DNA of 64,000 nt from positions 1-64,000 of the forward strand of contig NZ_DCLL01000061.1 in assembly GCF_002321025.1 (NCBI RefSeq), written 5' to 3'. The DNA is from Acinetobacter lwoffii (GTDB taxonomy: Bacteria > Pseudomonadota > Gammaproteobacteria > Pseudomonadales > Moraxellaceae). A model generated the notes under the pieces. That model saw only the letters and a list, made by a program, of their open reading frames with translations. It searched no databases and was not told the origin of the DNA. This document shows, piece by piece, positions 27,823 through 36,474 of the stretch (position 1 is the stretch's first letter; the number at the start of each line of letters is the position of its first letter). Both the position numbers and the translations under genes were made by a program.

Positions 27823-27984
27823 GTGAAATCAATTATTGCATTTATATTCCCTTGGTCATTATTTATGACCCTTCATCGGCCAGTCGAAGCGACAGTGTGC
27901 TTAATACTTCAGATTTCGATTTTAGGCTGGATTCCTGCTGCAATCTGGGCGATGCATACTTTATATCGGGATAAAATAGCCTGA
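27823..27984 (+). CDS. YqaE/Pmp3-family small membrane protein
   Basis: A 53-residue protein starting at GTG 27823, with AGAGG (27808-27812) 10 nt upstream. It has two membrane segments (residues about 3-15 and 24-47) separated by HRPVEATV. The second contains the GWIPAAIWAMHTLY signature of the Pmp3/YqaE proteolipid family, which stabilises membrane potential and is often stress-induced. The first helix is shorter than usual. It lies in a different frame from the longer overlapping open frame at 27765-27974, which has no family features. Confidence 0.75.
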   Translation: MKSIIAFIFPWSLFMTLHRPVEATVCLILQISILGWIPAAIWAMHTLYRDKIA

Positions 27985-28032
27985 AAATAGGAAAATAAAT
28001 TACTGAAAGATTATTTGATTTGACGGCAGTAA

Positions 28033-28131
28033 AAGCTCTATATTTTTATAGCGAAAGATTATTTTCACCTTCCAGATGATGAATACATCGATAAAATGAA
28101 TCTGGAAGAATGTTCGAGAGAAAGACTATAA
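28033..28131 (+). pseudogene. Possible coding remnant
   Basis: An open 32-codon stretch with no start codon at its head (first in-frame ATG at 28096) reads as a protein-like sequence containing KDYFHLPDDEYIDKMNLEE and ends in TAA. An imperfect CTTCCAGA/TCTGGAAG inverted repeat (28069-28108) is inside it. It may be the tail of a lost gene or chance. Confidence 0.2.
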
Positions 28132-28186
28132 AATTAAAATAAGAGGAAATTCAGGAAAAATTATAATTATATTTTGAAAAAGAAAT

Positions 28187-28370
28187 TGAAGTACTCCGAA
28201 GATGCCGCTGCATGTGTCGTTACCCTGAACCCGATGAGTTCAAGGAGGATGCGACGTATACTTGCTGGGTTTCCCATACGGAGATGGGCATACACTCTAA
28301 ATATACAGAACACACCCATAAGTGTTAGTATCGGCAGGGGAATAGACCCGCTGGCGAACACCTCAGAGTT
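28187..28370 (-). ncRNA. ssrS: 6S RNA
   Basis: On the minus strand this stretch reads as 6S RNA, the RNA that binds sigma70-RNA polymerase as a promoter mimic in stationary phase. Its 5' part (CTCTGAGGTGTTCGCCAGCG then TCCCCTGCCGAT) and 3' part (GGGTTCAGGGTAACGACACA then GCAGCGGCATCTTCGGAGT) match conserved 6S segments. The two ends pair to form the closing stem. Length is about 184 nt, the same as in E. coli. It lies just downstream of zapA, as in many Gammaproteobacteria. The ends are estimated from the promoter and the stem. Confidence 0.93.
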
Positions 28371-28376
28371 AAGTTA

Positions 28377-28404
28377 ATTATAAACAATAATCCCGGTGTG
28401 GCAA
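28377..28404 (-). promoter_or_regulatory. sigma70 promoter of 6S RNA
   Basis: On the minus strand TTGCCA (28404-28399), a 16-nt spacer and TATAAT (28382-28377) precede the 6S 5' end by about 7 nt. It lies 66 nt beyond the zapA stop, so 6S can be made independently. Confidence 0.8.
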
Positions 28405-28469
28405 CTCTATGCTGTTCATGAACTGTAAACAGTTCGGTCGAATGTCCGAAGTTTAAACAGAATTCGAGA

Positions 28470-28757
28470 TTATTCAGTCAGTTCTTCAACTTCTTCTAAA
28501 ATAGTTTGTAACAAACGCTCGCAATGCGCATATTGTTGCAGTGATCTGTTCATATTCAAGACCTCCTGCATCAGCTCAAGTGCTACCATAATAATCAGCT
28601 TGCTGGGTTCCATGCGTGGTGCTTTACGACGAAATTCATCGTATTTATCATTCAATAACTGTGCCGCGCGCTCTAATTCTTCCTGCTTGTCAGGAGTAGA
28701 GGCCAGACGGAAACTATGCCCCAATACTCTGAGATCAATTGCAATTTGTTCACTCAT
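28470..28757 (-). CDS. zapA: Cell division protein ZapA
   Basis: FtsZ-ring stabiliser, 95 residues. It has the N-terminal globular part (IDLRVLGHSFRLASTPDKQEELE) and a C-terminal helix for tetramer formation (LIIMVALELMQEVLNMNRS). The start overlaps the stop of the upstream coiled-coil gene by 4 nt (ATGA), indicating translational coupling. 6S RNA lies immediately downstream, a conserved arrangement. Confidence 0.92.
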   Translation of the reverse strand: MSEQIAIDLRVLGHSFRLASTPDKQEELERAAQLLNDKYDEFRRKAPRMEPSKLIIMVALELMQEVLNMNRSLQQYAHCERLLQTILEEVEELTE

Positions 28758-29311
28758 GATGAGGCTTCCTCAGTCACTTCAGTCGGATGGGCCAGTTGTT
28801 GGATTTCTTGTGCATGATGATCCTGCGCAGTACCGAGAATTGCCAGACGTTGAATAATCGCCTCAACTTTGGCTTTGGCATTTTCATTTTTCTGGGTTAA
28901 ACGCTCAGATTCCTGATTGAGGCGCTGAATTTCCTGTTGGGCATGACGCTGCTCGATCAGCATCTTTTCCTTCAAAACCCGCAGTTCATTTCGTTCAGCC
29001 AGAATTTCCTGAAAACGGTTTTTCAGATCGGTACAGCTTTTTTCCAGACGGCCATAACGGTCTGCCAGTGCAGTTGCATCATTATTGAGCAGTTGAAACT
29101 GGGCACGAGAATCTGTCAGCTGTTCGGTCAGGTGTTCATTTTCTTGTTGTTTTTGCGCAATCACGCTGTTCTTTTGTTCAATTTGCTGTTGATGTTGCAC
29201 CATGGAAGAGTCTTGCTCTTCGCGCAAACTGGAATTCTCACTTTCAAGCCGTGCGAGTCGCGTTTTTAACACGCCAATCTGCACTTGTAGACGCTGTAAT
29301 TCTTCTAACAT
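28754..29311 (-). CDS. ZapB-like coiled-coil protein
   Basis: This protein of about 185 residues is nearly all coiled coil (heptad-rich, Glu/Gln/Leu/Arg), from MLEELQRLQVQIGVLKTRLARLE to the C-terminus. The frame is open 59 codons further upstream, but that part has no coding look and runs over the ygfB start, so ATG 29311 is preferred. Its 4-nt overlap with zapA suggests a divisome role like ZapB, which bridges ZapA and the nucleoid anchor. Homology to ZapB itself is not demonstrable by eye because of the low-complexity coil. Confidence 0.7.
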   Translation of the reverse strand: MLEELQRLQVQIGVLKTRLARLESENSSLREEQDSSMVQHQQQIEQKNSVIAQKQQENEHLTEQLTDSRAQFQLLNNDATALADRYGRLEKSCTDLKNRFQEILAERNELRVLKEKMLIEQRHAQQEIQRLNQESERLTQKNENAKAKVEAIIQRLAILGTAQDHHAQEIQQLAHPTEVTEEASS

Positions 29312-29375
29312 ATCGAGGTCGCACAGTGTTGCAAACAGAGGTAATATATAAGCAGTATAGAGATTGGATAAACGA

Positions 29376-30008
29376 ATGCAAGACGATATTTCAGGTTGGA
29401 CCGAATGGCACCACAATTTTTCTTCAATTGAGGAAATTTCTAGCCCGAGTGAACTGCATGGTTTGCTGACCGGGATTGTTTGTGTCACCCAGGCACCGAG
29501 CAGTGAAGAATGGTTACAGATTTTAGAAACACTGGATGTGCCTGAACTGGATGCCGAAGCATTAGAACTGTTGACTGGCGAAGCTGAAGATGTTTTCCAT
29601 GCATTGTCTGAAGATGAACTGGATTATTTACCTTTGCTTCCAGATGATGAGCATGTGCTCTCAGAACGTGTGCAGGCATTGGCGGACTGGTGCGCAGGCG
29701 TGGTGTTAGGTTTTGGTCTGGCTTCTGGTCATATTCGTCAGGACGAAGTAGAACTGATTGAACATTTACAAGATGTAGCCGCGGTTGAGTTTGAAGACTC
29801 AGACGATGATGCCGAAGGTGAAGAAAGCTATCAGGAATTGTATGAATTTGTGCGCCTGATTCCAGTGAGCCTGTCTTTGGGACGTAAGAAAGTGGAGGTT
29901 GAGGAAACGCCACTCTTGCAGCAATTGACACAAAAAGTGCAGCCTCAGGTTTCTGCTACAGAGGCGCAAAGCGTGGTCGAAATTTTCTCGCCTAAACGTC
30001 CAAGCTAA
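29376..30008 (+). CDS. ygfB: UPF0149 (YgfB/YecA-like) protein
   Basis: This 210-residue acidic protein of the UPF0149 family has N-terminal SSPSELHGLLTGIVC, a central FALADWCAGVVLGFGL-like segment and C-terminal EESYQELYEFVRLIPVSL, as in YgfB. In Pseudomonas YgfB has been linked to control of cell-wall amidase expression and beta-lactam response. Start ATG 29376 rather than the in-frame TTG 29364. It is divergent from the zapA operon and upstream of pepP, as in E. coli. Confidence 0.85.
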   Translation: MQDDISGWTEWHHNFSSIEEISSPSELHGLLTGIVCVTQAPSSEEWLQILETLDVPELDAEALELLTGEAEDVFHALSEDELDYLPLLPDDEHVLSERVQALADWCAGVVLGFGLASGHIRQDEVELIEHLQDVAAVEFEDSDDDAEGEESYQELYEFVRLIPVSLSLGRKKVEVEETPLLQQLTQKVQPQVSATEAQSVVEIFSPKRPS

Positions 30009-30136
30009 CTAAATAGTTAGCTATGTCATCACACTGCTTGAAATCAGGCATATATTTTGCTGTTTCATTAGAATATATGTTCTGTTTTCAAGAGAATATT
30101 TCAATAAAAGCATGAATTGACAAGAAGTAAGGTGTA

Positions 30137-31471
30137 ATGAAGAAATTAACACAAGCTGATTTTCAGGAACGTCGCAGTATTCTCGCAGGGGAAATTGGTT
30201 TACGCAGTATTGCGATTATCGCGACCAGTCCGGTGGCGATGCGTAACCGTGATGCAGATTATAAATACCGTGCAGACAGTAGTTTCTTCTATTTAACTGG
30301 ATTTTCAGAACCTGAAGCTGTGGCTGTGATTGAAACCTTTGACACTGAAGAAGAAGGCTATAGCTATAGTTTATTCTGCCGGGAACGTAACCGGGAAATG
30401 GAAATCTGGAATGGCTATCGTGCAGGGATTGATGGGGCGATGCAGGATTATGATGCAGATGAAGCTTATGCGATTGATCTGCTAGATGAAGGAATTCTGG
30501 AAAAATTACAAAATAAAGACCAGTTATTTTATCGCATTGGCCACAACGCGGATTTTGATGCACGTGTAGCGAAATGGATTGCGACTGCAAGTGGTGAAAG
30601 CCGGCGTGGTACGTCTGCACCTGCTCAAGTGATTCAACTGGATCGTATTATTGACGAAATGCGTCTGCATAAAGATGACAATGAAATTGAACTGATGCAA
30701 ATTGCTTCAGATATTTCGGCAGATGCACATACTCAAGCGATGCGAGCAGTACGTCCGGGCATGATGGAATATGCACTCGAAGCCGAGCTGAATTATATTT
30801 TCGGCAAGAATGGCGGTGTTCCGGCCTATAACAGTATTGTCGGTGGCGGTGAAAATGCCTGCATCCTGCACTACGTAGAAAATGATAAGGCACTGAAAGA
30901 TGGTGATTTGGTACTGATTGATGCCGCGGCTGAATATCAGCTTTATGCTTCAGATATTACCCGTACCTTTCCAGTGAATGGTAAATTCAGTCCGGAACAG
31001 AAAGCCTTGTATAATGTGGTACTGGATGCCCAAATCGCTGCGATCAATGCCGTGCAAATTGGCAACTCCTATAAAGAACCGCACAATGTTGCTGTGCGCA
31101 TCCTGGTGCAAGGTCTGCTTGATCTTGGCTTGATGCAAGGTGATATCGACGACATTATAGAAAAAGAAGCTTTCCGCCAGTTCTACATGCATGGCACGGG
31201 TCACTGGCTTGGTATGGATGTGCATGATGTTGGCGCGTATAAGGTCGATGGTGAATGGCGTCCGTATGAAGAAGGTATGGTGGTCACCGTTGAGCCGGGT
31301 TTATATATTGCACCTGATGATGAAACTGTGGATGCAAAATGGCGTGGCATTGGCATCCGGATTGAAGATGATGTCGTGGCCACTGCAAATGGCCCGCTGG
31401 TATTAACCGCGAAAGTCGTGAAAACGGTAGAAGACATTGAAGCATTAATGGCGAAAGCACAGGCTGCTTAA
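30137..31471 (+). CDS. pepP: Xaa-Pro aminopeptidase P
   Basis: Dinuclear-metal peptidase removing N-terminal residues before proline. The 444-residue protein has the N-terminal AMP_N domain (FQERRSILAGEIGLRSIAI) and a pita-bread catalytic domain. Metal ligands lie in LIDAAAEYQLYASDITRTF (two Asp), MHGTGHWLGMDVHD (His), VTVEPGLYI (Glu) and GIRIEDDV (Glu). AGGTG lies just before the ATG. Gene order ygfB-pepP-ubiH-ubiI is as in E. coli, with DUF378 and yddG inserted. Confidence 0.95.
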   Translation: MKKLTQADFQERRSILAGEIGLRSIAIIATSPVAMRNRDADYKYRADSSFFYLTGFSEPEAVAVIETFDTEEEGYSYSLFCRERNREMEIWNGYRAGIDGAMQDYDADEAYAIDLLDEGILEKLQNKDQLFYRIGHNADFDARVAKWIATASGESRRGTSAPAQVIQLDRIIDEMRLHKDDNEIELMQIASDISADAHTQAMRAVRPGMMEYALEAELNYIFGKNGGVPAYNSIVGGGENACILHYVENDKALKDGDLVLIDAAAEYQLYASDITRTFPVNGKFSPEQKALYNVVLDAQIAAINAVQIGNSYKEPHNVAVRILVQGLLDLGLMQGDIDDIIEKEAFRQFYMHGTGHWLGMDVHDVGAYKVDGEWRPYEEGMVVTVEPGLYIAPDDETVDAKWRGIGIRIEDDVVATANGPLVLTAKVVKTVEDIEALMAKAQAA

Positions 31472-31482
31472 TTTTAGAAGCA

Positions 31483-31514
31483 TGAAAAGCCGATCCTTAG
31501 ATCGGCTTTTTTTA
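31483..31514 (+). terminator. pepP terminator
   Basis: AAAAGCCGATC/GATCGGCTTTTTTT with a CTTA loop lies about 15 nt after the stop. Confidence 0.92.
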
Positions 31515-31763
31515 TGACTGCTTTAATAGATTTGAAGCCAGATCTTTTGAGAGATTGCGCAACGATAGTAAAAAAGATTTCAATTACATTTATCACGAAC
31601 AAGTCAAATAAAACTCACCCAGTTAAAATTTGCAGCTTAAAAATTGACAGGAATTCAACACAGAAAATCGGTTTTTAGCATCAAAGCTACATATTAAATG
31701 CGCTTTGCTTCTCATACTTTCTCTGATCCTTAAATAAACTTAAAGAACAGCAGGAGAAGACTT

Positions 31764-32003
31764 ATGAGACTAAATACGATTGACTGGATTGCTTACGCTT
31801 TAACAATTATTGGTGGCATCAATTGGGGTTTAATTGGTGCATTCGACTTTAATTTGGTTGCTGCAATCTTTGGTGATATGACTGCGCTTTCTCGAATTGT
31901 TTATGTACTGGTTGGTTTGTCGGCATTGTACCTGATCTATACCGGTACGAAATTAGGAAAAACAGTGCATCACACTGAGCCGCATAGCCGAGTGGTGCGT
32001 TAA
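31764..32003 (+). CDS. DUF378 small membrane protein
   Basis: A 79-residue protein with two membrane helices. The DUF378 signature is clear: DWIAYALTIIGGINWGLIGAF (residues 6-26) and SRIVYVLVGLSALYLIYT (about 43-60). The function is unknown. AGGAGA lies 7 nt before the ATG. It is in its own transcript between two terminators. Confidence 0.9.
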   Translation: MRLNTIDWIAYALTIIGGINWGLIGAFDFNLVAAIFGDMTALSRIVYVLVGLSALYLIYTGTKLGKTVHHTEPHSRVVR

Positions 32004-32095
32004 TACGCCAACGATTAATCTATATGACTTACATCCCTACAAGGTTGATTTTAAATAATTAAAATTCGGCTTGAGTGGATGGAATAGTTATCAAT

Positions 32096-32121
32096 AAAAC
32101 GGAGCTGAGGCTCCGTTTTTA
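32096..32121 (+). terminator. DUF378 terminator
   Basis: AAAACGGAGC/GCTCCGTTTTT with a TGAG loop. Confidence 0.88.
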
Positions 32122-32481
32122 TTATGGTGATTTGAGCTAGATGACTGGCTGACAGAGATGGCATTTTGGGTGTTTGGATAGCCATAAAATAGCGGAGTTA
32201 TGAGGAAAAAACGTCCATAAACAAATGATTTTTTTACCTCCAAGCTGTAGATCTTAGTTCTCCTTAAAAGCTAAGCGACGATTTAAAAAAATAAATGTTG
32301 TGCCAATTTTAGTCATACAAAACTATAAATTTAGCTGAAAGTTACAGTTCTTATCTAAAATTTAAGTCTGCATTATTTACTATCATTCTGATTCATTGCA
32401 TGATCTGAATGAGTCGAAAAATTAATCTTTAAAACTACAAAAGCATATATCTGAATATCTTTGATTCTGAGTAAATAGCCC
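32122..32481. other. AT-rich intergenic region upstream of yddG
   Basis: 360 nt, increasingly AT-rich towards yddG. No gene-length frame, repeat or riboswitch is recognised. Confidence 0.5.
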
Positions 32482-33387
32482 ATGCTCTTAAACGCTCTAC
32501 CGGTATTTAATCGAAATGTCGCGACTTTAATTGGTCTTTCTGCGGTCATCTTCTGGAGTACGAATGTTGGCTTAATTCGTAGTGTCAGTGAGAGTTTTGG
32601 AGCGGTCGCAGGTGCTGCCCTGATTTACAGTGTGGCATCCATTATTTTATTTTTTACCATCGGTCTACCCAAGCTTTCTACTATTCCAAAGCCTTATTTA
32701 TGGTGGGGAAGTCTTTTATTTGTCGCTTATGAATTATGTTTTGCCCTTTCTATTGGTTATGCTCAAAATAGTCGGCAAGCCATTGAAGTAGGGATGATTA
32801 ATTATCTATGGCCGACTTTTACCTTATTATTTGCAATCATTTTTAACAACGTTAAAGCCAATCTCTTAATTCTTCCTGGTTGCCTATTGGCCTTGGTTGG
32901 AATTTGTTGGGTTTTAGGCGGAGATACCGGCTTTGATCTCTTACAAATATGGAGCAATTTGAAAGCTAATCCTCTTAGTTATGGTTTAGCTTTTGCTGCA
33001 GCGGTTTTGTGGGCTGCATATTGTTCCGTGACCGTAAAAACTTCTCAAGGTAAAAACTTGGTCACGATATTCTTTGCCCTTGCTGCGGTTGTGCTCTGGA
33101 TCAAATATTTCCTGATGAATGGAGCAGCGCTTAATTTTACTTATGATAATACCGTCACTTTGATTATGGCAGCCGGAGCTTTAGGTTTGGGATATGGTGC
33201 CTGGAATATTGGAATTATTTCTGGAAACATGACATTAATGGCGGGTGCTTCCTATTTTACTCCGGTGTTATCTGCTTTATTTGCAGCATTATTGCTGAGT
33301 ACGTCTTTGTCTTTTGGTTTTTGGCAGGGTGTGGCAATGGTTACGGCTGGAGCAATTCTGTGCTGGTTGGCCACCCGGAAACAATAA
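32482..33387 (+). CDS. yddG: Aromatic amino acid exporter YddG (EamA/DMT family)
   Basis: This 301-residue inner-membrane protein has ten predicted helices in two EamA repeats. The first helix carries ATLIGLSAVIFWSTNVGLIRSVSE and the fourth to fifth region carries MINYLWPTFTLLFAI, both typical of YddG, an exporter of aromatic amino acids and some methylviologen-like compounds. The start is the ATG at 32482; no strong ribosome site is seen. It sits alone between pepP-DUF378 and ubiH. Confidence 0.85.
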   Translation: MLLNALPVFNRNVATLIGLSAVIFWSTNVGLIRSVSESFGAVAGAALIYSVASIILFFTIGLPKLSTIPKPYLWWGSLLFVAYELCFALSIGYAQNSRQAIEVGMINYLWPTFTLLFAIIFNNVKANLLILPGCLLALVGICWVLGGDTGFDLLQIWSNLKANPLSYGLAFAAAVLWAAYCSVTVKTSQGKNLVTIFFALAAVVLWIKYFLMNGAALNFTYDNTVTLIMAAGALGLGYGAWNIGIISGNMTLMAGASYFTPVLSALFAALLLSTSLSFGFWQGVAMVTAGAILCWLATRKQ

Positions 33388-33504
33388 CCATCAGAGGCGA
33401 GACACGCTATTTCATTATAAAAAAGAATTTTTTTGAGCTAATATAAAATCCATCATGATTATAAGTATCTATTGACTTAGATACGACATTGAAAGGATTA
33501 CAGC

Positions 33505-34713
33505 ATGCAACAAGAAGTCATCATTGTCGGTGGTGGTATGGTGGGCTTAAGCCTCGCACTGATGTTGGCGAAAACCAATATTGCAGTCAAACTTTTGGAA
33601 GCCATCAAATATCCAGATTATGATGATGAACATCTTGCCCCGTATCATTCCAGTTTTGATGCGCGTAACAGTGCCTTGTCGCGCCGTAGTGTACAGATCT
33701 ATCAGGAACTCGGCCTTTGGGATGCACTACAGCAACATGCCACACCAATTCTGGAAGTCAATATTACCGAACAAGGCAGCTTTGGTAAGGCATGCCTAAA
33801 AGCAGAACAGGAAAAAGTCGAAAGTTTCGGTCAGGTGATTGAAAATGCCTGGCTCGGCCGTGTGCTGCTGACCCAAGTGAAAAAACAGCCGCTGATTGAA
33901 CTGATTGATGGTGTACAAGTCACATCGCTGACCCAAGATGCCGATTGTGCTTATATTCAGGCGCAGCGTGGTGAATCTGAGCTGACTTTACAATCTAAAC
34001 TGGTCATTGCCGCAGACGGTCGTGATTCTTTCTGCCGTAAAGCATTGGGCATTGGTACTTCAGAACACGATTATAATCAGGTCGCGATCGTGACTACAGT
34101 ACAAACCTCGAAGCCCCATGGTCATGTCGGTTTTGAGCGTTTCAGTCATTTAGGCCCTTTGGCGTTATTGCCATTGCCGGGTGAATATCGCCGTTCCGTT
34201 GTCTGGCCGGTAAAAAAAGGCACAGAAGGTGAATGGTTGGGCGATGAAAATGATCAGCATTTTCTTGATGCCTTGCAGGACACTTATGGTGATCGTGCCG
34301 GAAAATTCCAGAAAACCGGTCGCCGTTTTAGCTTCCCACTCTCTCAAGTCCTGGCAGAAAAACAGGCCGTTGGCCGTGTGGTATTGATGGGCAATGCTGC
34401 CCATACCATCCATCCTGTCGCCGGACAGGGCTTTAACCTGTGTATGCGCGATGCTTATGTGCTTAATCGCTATTTGGCAGAGCAGCTTGAGCAGGGTGCT
34501 GATTTAGGCAATGCAGCCATGCTACAGGACTACGAAAAATCACGCCTGAAAGATCAGCAGCGGGTCATTAAATTCTGTGATTCAGTGGTACGCGGTTTTA
34601 GTAACCAGAATCCATTCCTCAAACTGATGCGTAACACAGGCTTAATCTGCTTTGAAAATATTCCAGGCATTAAACCTTTGGTTGCGAATTATGCCATGGG
34701 ATTAAAAGCATGA
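33505..34713 (+). CDS. ubiH: 2-octaprenyl-6-methoxyphenol hydroxylase UbiH
   Basis: FAD-dependent aromatic hydroxylase for C4 hydroxylation in ubiquinone synthesis, 402 residues. It has the FAD-binding VGGGMVGLSLALML (about 7-20), the DG motif AADGRDSFCRKALG (about 170-183) and the LMGNAAHTIHPVAGQGFN block (about 294-311). The Asn in place of Asp in this block is usual for UbiH. AAAGGA lies 7 nt before the ATG. The next hydroxylase overlaps its stop by 4 nt, so the two are translationally coupled. Confidence 0.93.
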   Translation: MQQEVIIVGGGMVGLSLALMLAKTNIAVKLLEAIKYPDYDDEHLAPYHSSFDARNSALSRRSVQIYQELGLWDALQQHATPILEVNITEQGSFGKACLKAEQEKVESFGQVIENAWLGRVLLTQVKKQPLIELIDGVQVTSLTQDADCAYIQAQRGESELTLQSKLVIAADGRDSFCRKALGIGTSEHDYNQVAIVTTVQTSKPHGHVGFERFSHLGPLALLPLPGEYRRSVVWPVKKGTEGEWLGDENDQHFLDALQDTYGDRAGKFQKTGRRFSFPLSQVLAEKQAVGRVVLMGNAAHTIHPVAGQGFNLCMRDAYVLNRYLAEQLEQGADLGNAAMLQDYEKSRLKDQQRVIKFCDSVVRGFSNQNPFLKLMRNTGLICFENIPGIKPLVANYAMGLKA

Positions 34714-35957
34714 GCTTAAATCAAAATAACGAAATCTTGGATGTGGTCATTATTGGCGGTGGACTGGTTGGTGGACTGACTGCACTTCTGCTGGCGCAAG
34801 GTGGTGTGCAGCCTACAGTTTTAGACGCTGCCCCAATTTTAGACGCAGATAAGACATTAGATGTGGCAAATCCACGTGTTTTGGCACTGAGTCAGGCAAC
34901 CATTCATCTATTAAAAATAGTCGGCGTATGGAACAAACTGGCACGTCAGCAGCCTTATACCGGTATGCAGGTCTGGAATAAAAATGGCTATGGTGACATT
35001 AATTTCGGCCAGCCTTCAGAAAAAACACCCTCAGTAGAACAGGCCTTAGGCTCGATGGTAGAGCCGAGTATCCTGAATCTGGCTATTCAGCAAAAGATGC
35101 TTGACGATGTACAGGATTACCGTACTCAGGTTAAAGTCAGCCGGGTAGAACGTGGAGTCGGTGTCTGGATCATTCATCTGGCCGATGGCACACAGCTTAA
35201 AACCAAACTGGTGATTGGTGCAGATGGTGCCAACTCCTTTGTCCGTGAGCAAGCTTTCATTGACATTGATGTGCTGGATTACCAACAGGCCGGGATCAGC
35301 TGTGCGATTCAAACTGTACAGCCACATCAGCATATGGCGCGCCAGATTTTTCTGGAAACTGGCCCTCTGGCTTTTTTACCGATGGCCAGCTTAAAAAAAG
35401 AAGAGCAGGGACATTGGCAATCCATCGTCTGGACTTTGCCGGATGATTATGCTGAAGAATATGCAGGGTTGTCAGATGCTGACTTTACACAGCTATTGAC
35501 CCGTGAAAGTCATCATATGCTCGGTGAGGTCGTACAAGCGACACCACGTGCGACTTTTCCATTAAAAGCACGTGCCGCCCAACACTATGTTCAAGATGGT
35601 CTGGCTTTGATTGGTGATGCTGCCCATGTGATTCATCCGCTGGCAGGTCAAGGGGTGAATATTGGCTGTCTGGATGCTGCCGTGCTCTGTGATGTATTGC
35701 TGCATGATCAGTCACGTGGTGTTTGGGCACATGAGCAAAGCCTGAAGCGTTATGAGCACCGCCGTAAAGGACAAAACGATGCCATGATGCACAGCATGTC
35801 TGCGATTGGCTGGATGGAAACGACTTCATTTTTCCCGATGGTTTGGGCACGTAATTTCGGTCTGAAACAGGTAGAAAATCAGCCAATGTTAAAAGATGCA
35901 TTTATGGCACAGGCCAATGGTCTGAGTTTACTTAAAGACACACGCTATGCAGCTTAA
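34710..35957 (+). CDS. ubiI: Ubiquinone-pathway FAD hydroxylase, UbiI/UbiF family
   Basis: A second FAD monooxygenase of ubiquinone synthesis, 415 residues, in the UbiH/UbiF/UbiI/COQ6 family. It has IGGGLVGGLTALLLAQGG, the DG motif IGADGANSFVREQAF and the LIGDAAHVIHPLAGQGVN block. By position after ubiH it corresponds to E. coli ubiI (visC), the C5 hydroxylase. The ring position hydroxylated here is not proven, and UbiF-like activity is possible. The ATGA overlap with ubiH supports an operon. Confidence 0.85.
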   Translation: MSLNQNNEILDVVIIGGGLVGGLTALLLAQGGVQPTVLDAAPILDADKTLDVANPRVLALSQATIHLLKIVGVWNKLARQQPYTGMQVWNKNGYGDINFGQPSEKTPSVEQALGSMVEPSILNLAIQQKMLDDVQDYRTQVKVSRVERGVGVWIIHLADGTQLKTKLVIGADGANSFVREQAFIDIDVLDYQQAGISCAIQTVQPHQHMARQIFLETGPLAFLPMASLKKEEQGHWQSIVWTLPDDYAEEYAGLSDADFTQLLTRESHHMLGEVVQATPRATFPLKARAAQHYVQDGLALIGDAAHVIHPLAGQGVNIGCLDAAVLCDVLLHDQSRGVWAHEQSLKRYEHRRKGQNDAMMHSMSAIGWMETTSFFPMVWARNFGLKQVENQPMLKDAFMAQANGLSLLKDTRYAA

Positions 35958-36132
35958 CGTTGAAATGTAAATTTTTTAAACAAACATCCATAAAGAGTAA
36001 CGATTTTGTTTAAAAAAAATACGATTTTTTAATATTTGGTACTAGGCGAATGCCACATAGATTGCTAAATTTCACTTAATTCGACACCTGGCTTTAAATA
36101 CAAAGCGAGCGCTCATTTTGGGGGAGATGCAA

Positions 36133-36387
36133 ATGACAGACATGAATGATTATGATGACGACGTTGAAGATTCAATCGTTGACGATGATGAAGCAAAAGC
36201 AGCTGAAAAAGGCGCAACAGAGAGTACAGAGGTCGTCAATGATAACGATCTTGCAGAAGCTGAAACTTTGACCGTGACTGCAAAGTTAAAGAAGCGTCAG
36301 GCACTTGAAGACGAAATTGCGGCTTTTCTCGCAAGTGGCGGCCGTATCGTTGAAGTACCGGCAGATGAGTCAGTAGCTAAAGAATAA
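36133..36387 (+). CDS. sutA: SutA-like RNA polymerase-associated acidic protein
   Basis: An 84-residue protein with an acidic disordered N-terminus (residues about 1-45) and a short basic helix with LKKRQALEDEIAAFLASGGRIVEVPADE. The latter matches the conserved core of SutA, a Pseudomonas protein that binds RNA polymerase and raises transcription in slow-growing cells. Start ATG 36133 behind GGGGAG (36121-36126), 6 nt spacing; earlier GTG/ATG codons overlap that site. Assignment rests on the short core motif only. Confidence 0.7.
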   Translation: MTDMNDYDDDVEDSIVDDDEAKAAEKGATESTEVVNDNDLAEAETLTVTAKLKKRQALEDEIAAFLASGGRIVEVPADESVAKE

Positions 36388-36410
36388 GTCATTCCTTGAC
36401 TTGGATTTAT

Positions 36411-36443
36411 AAAAAAACACCACATCAGTTGTGGTGTTTTTTT
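36411..36443. terminator. Bidirectional terminator between sutA-like gene and rsmI
   Basis: A 14-bp stem AAAAAAACACCACA/TGTGGTGTTTTTTT with a 5-nt loop. Confidence 0.9.
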
Positions 36444-36474
36444 GCAAAAATAAAAGTGATAGATAGCTAGAATA

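Noticed and set aside
27765..27974. 69-codon plus-strand frame overlapping the Pmp3-type gene
   Set aside because: The GTG frame at 27823 has a ribosome site and the GWIP signature; the longer frame has neither.
28174..28377. Plus-strand and minus-strand ORFs across the 6S region
   Set aside because: They overlap a conserved 6S RNA with promoter and have no protein family features.
28420..28435. GAACTGTAAACAGTTC palindrome after zapA as an operator
   Set aside because: A near-perfect palindrome, but its role is unsupported and it could simply be a weak stem-loop between zapA and 6S RNA.
29312..29488. 59-codon N-terminal extension of the ZapB-like protein
   Set aside because: It overlaps the divergent ygfB start region and its reading is not coiled-coil like.
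32122..32481. Small genes in the gap before yddG
   Set aside because: All frames are short, have no ribosome sites, and the longest minus-strand frame runs through a terminator.
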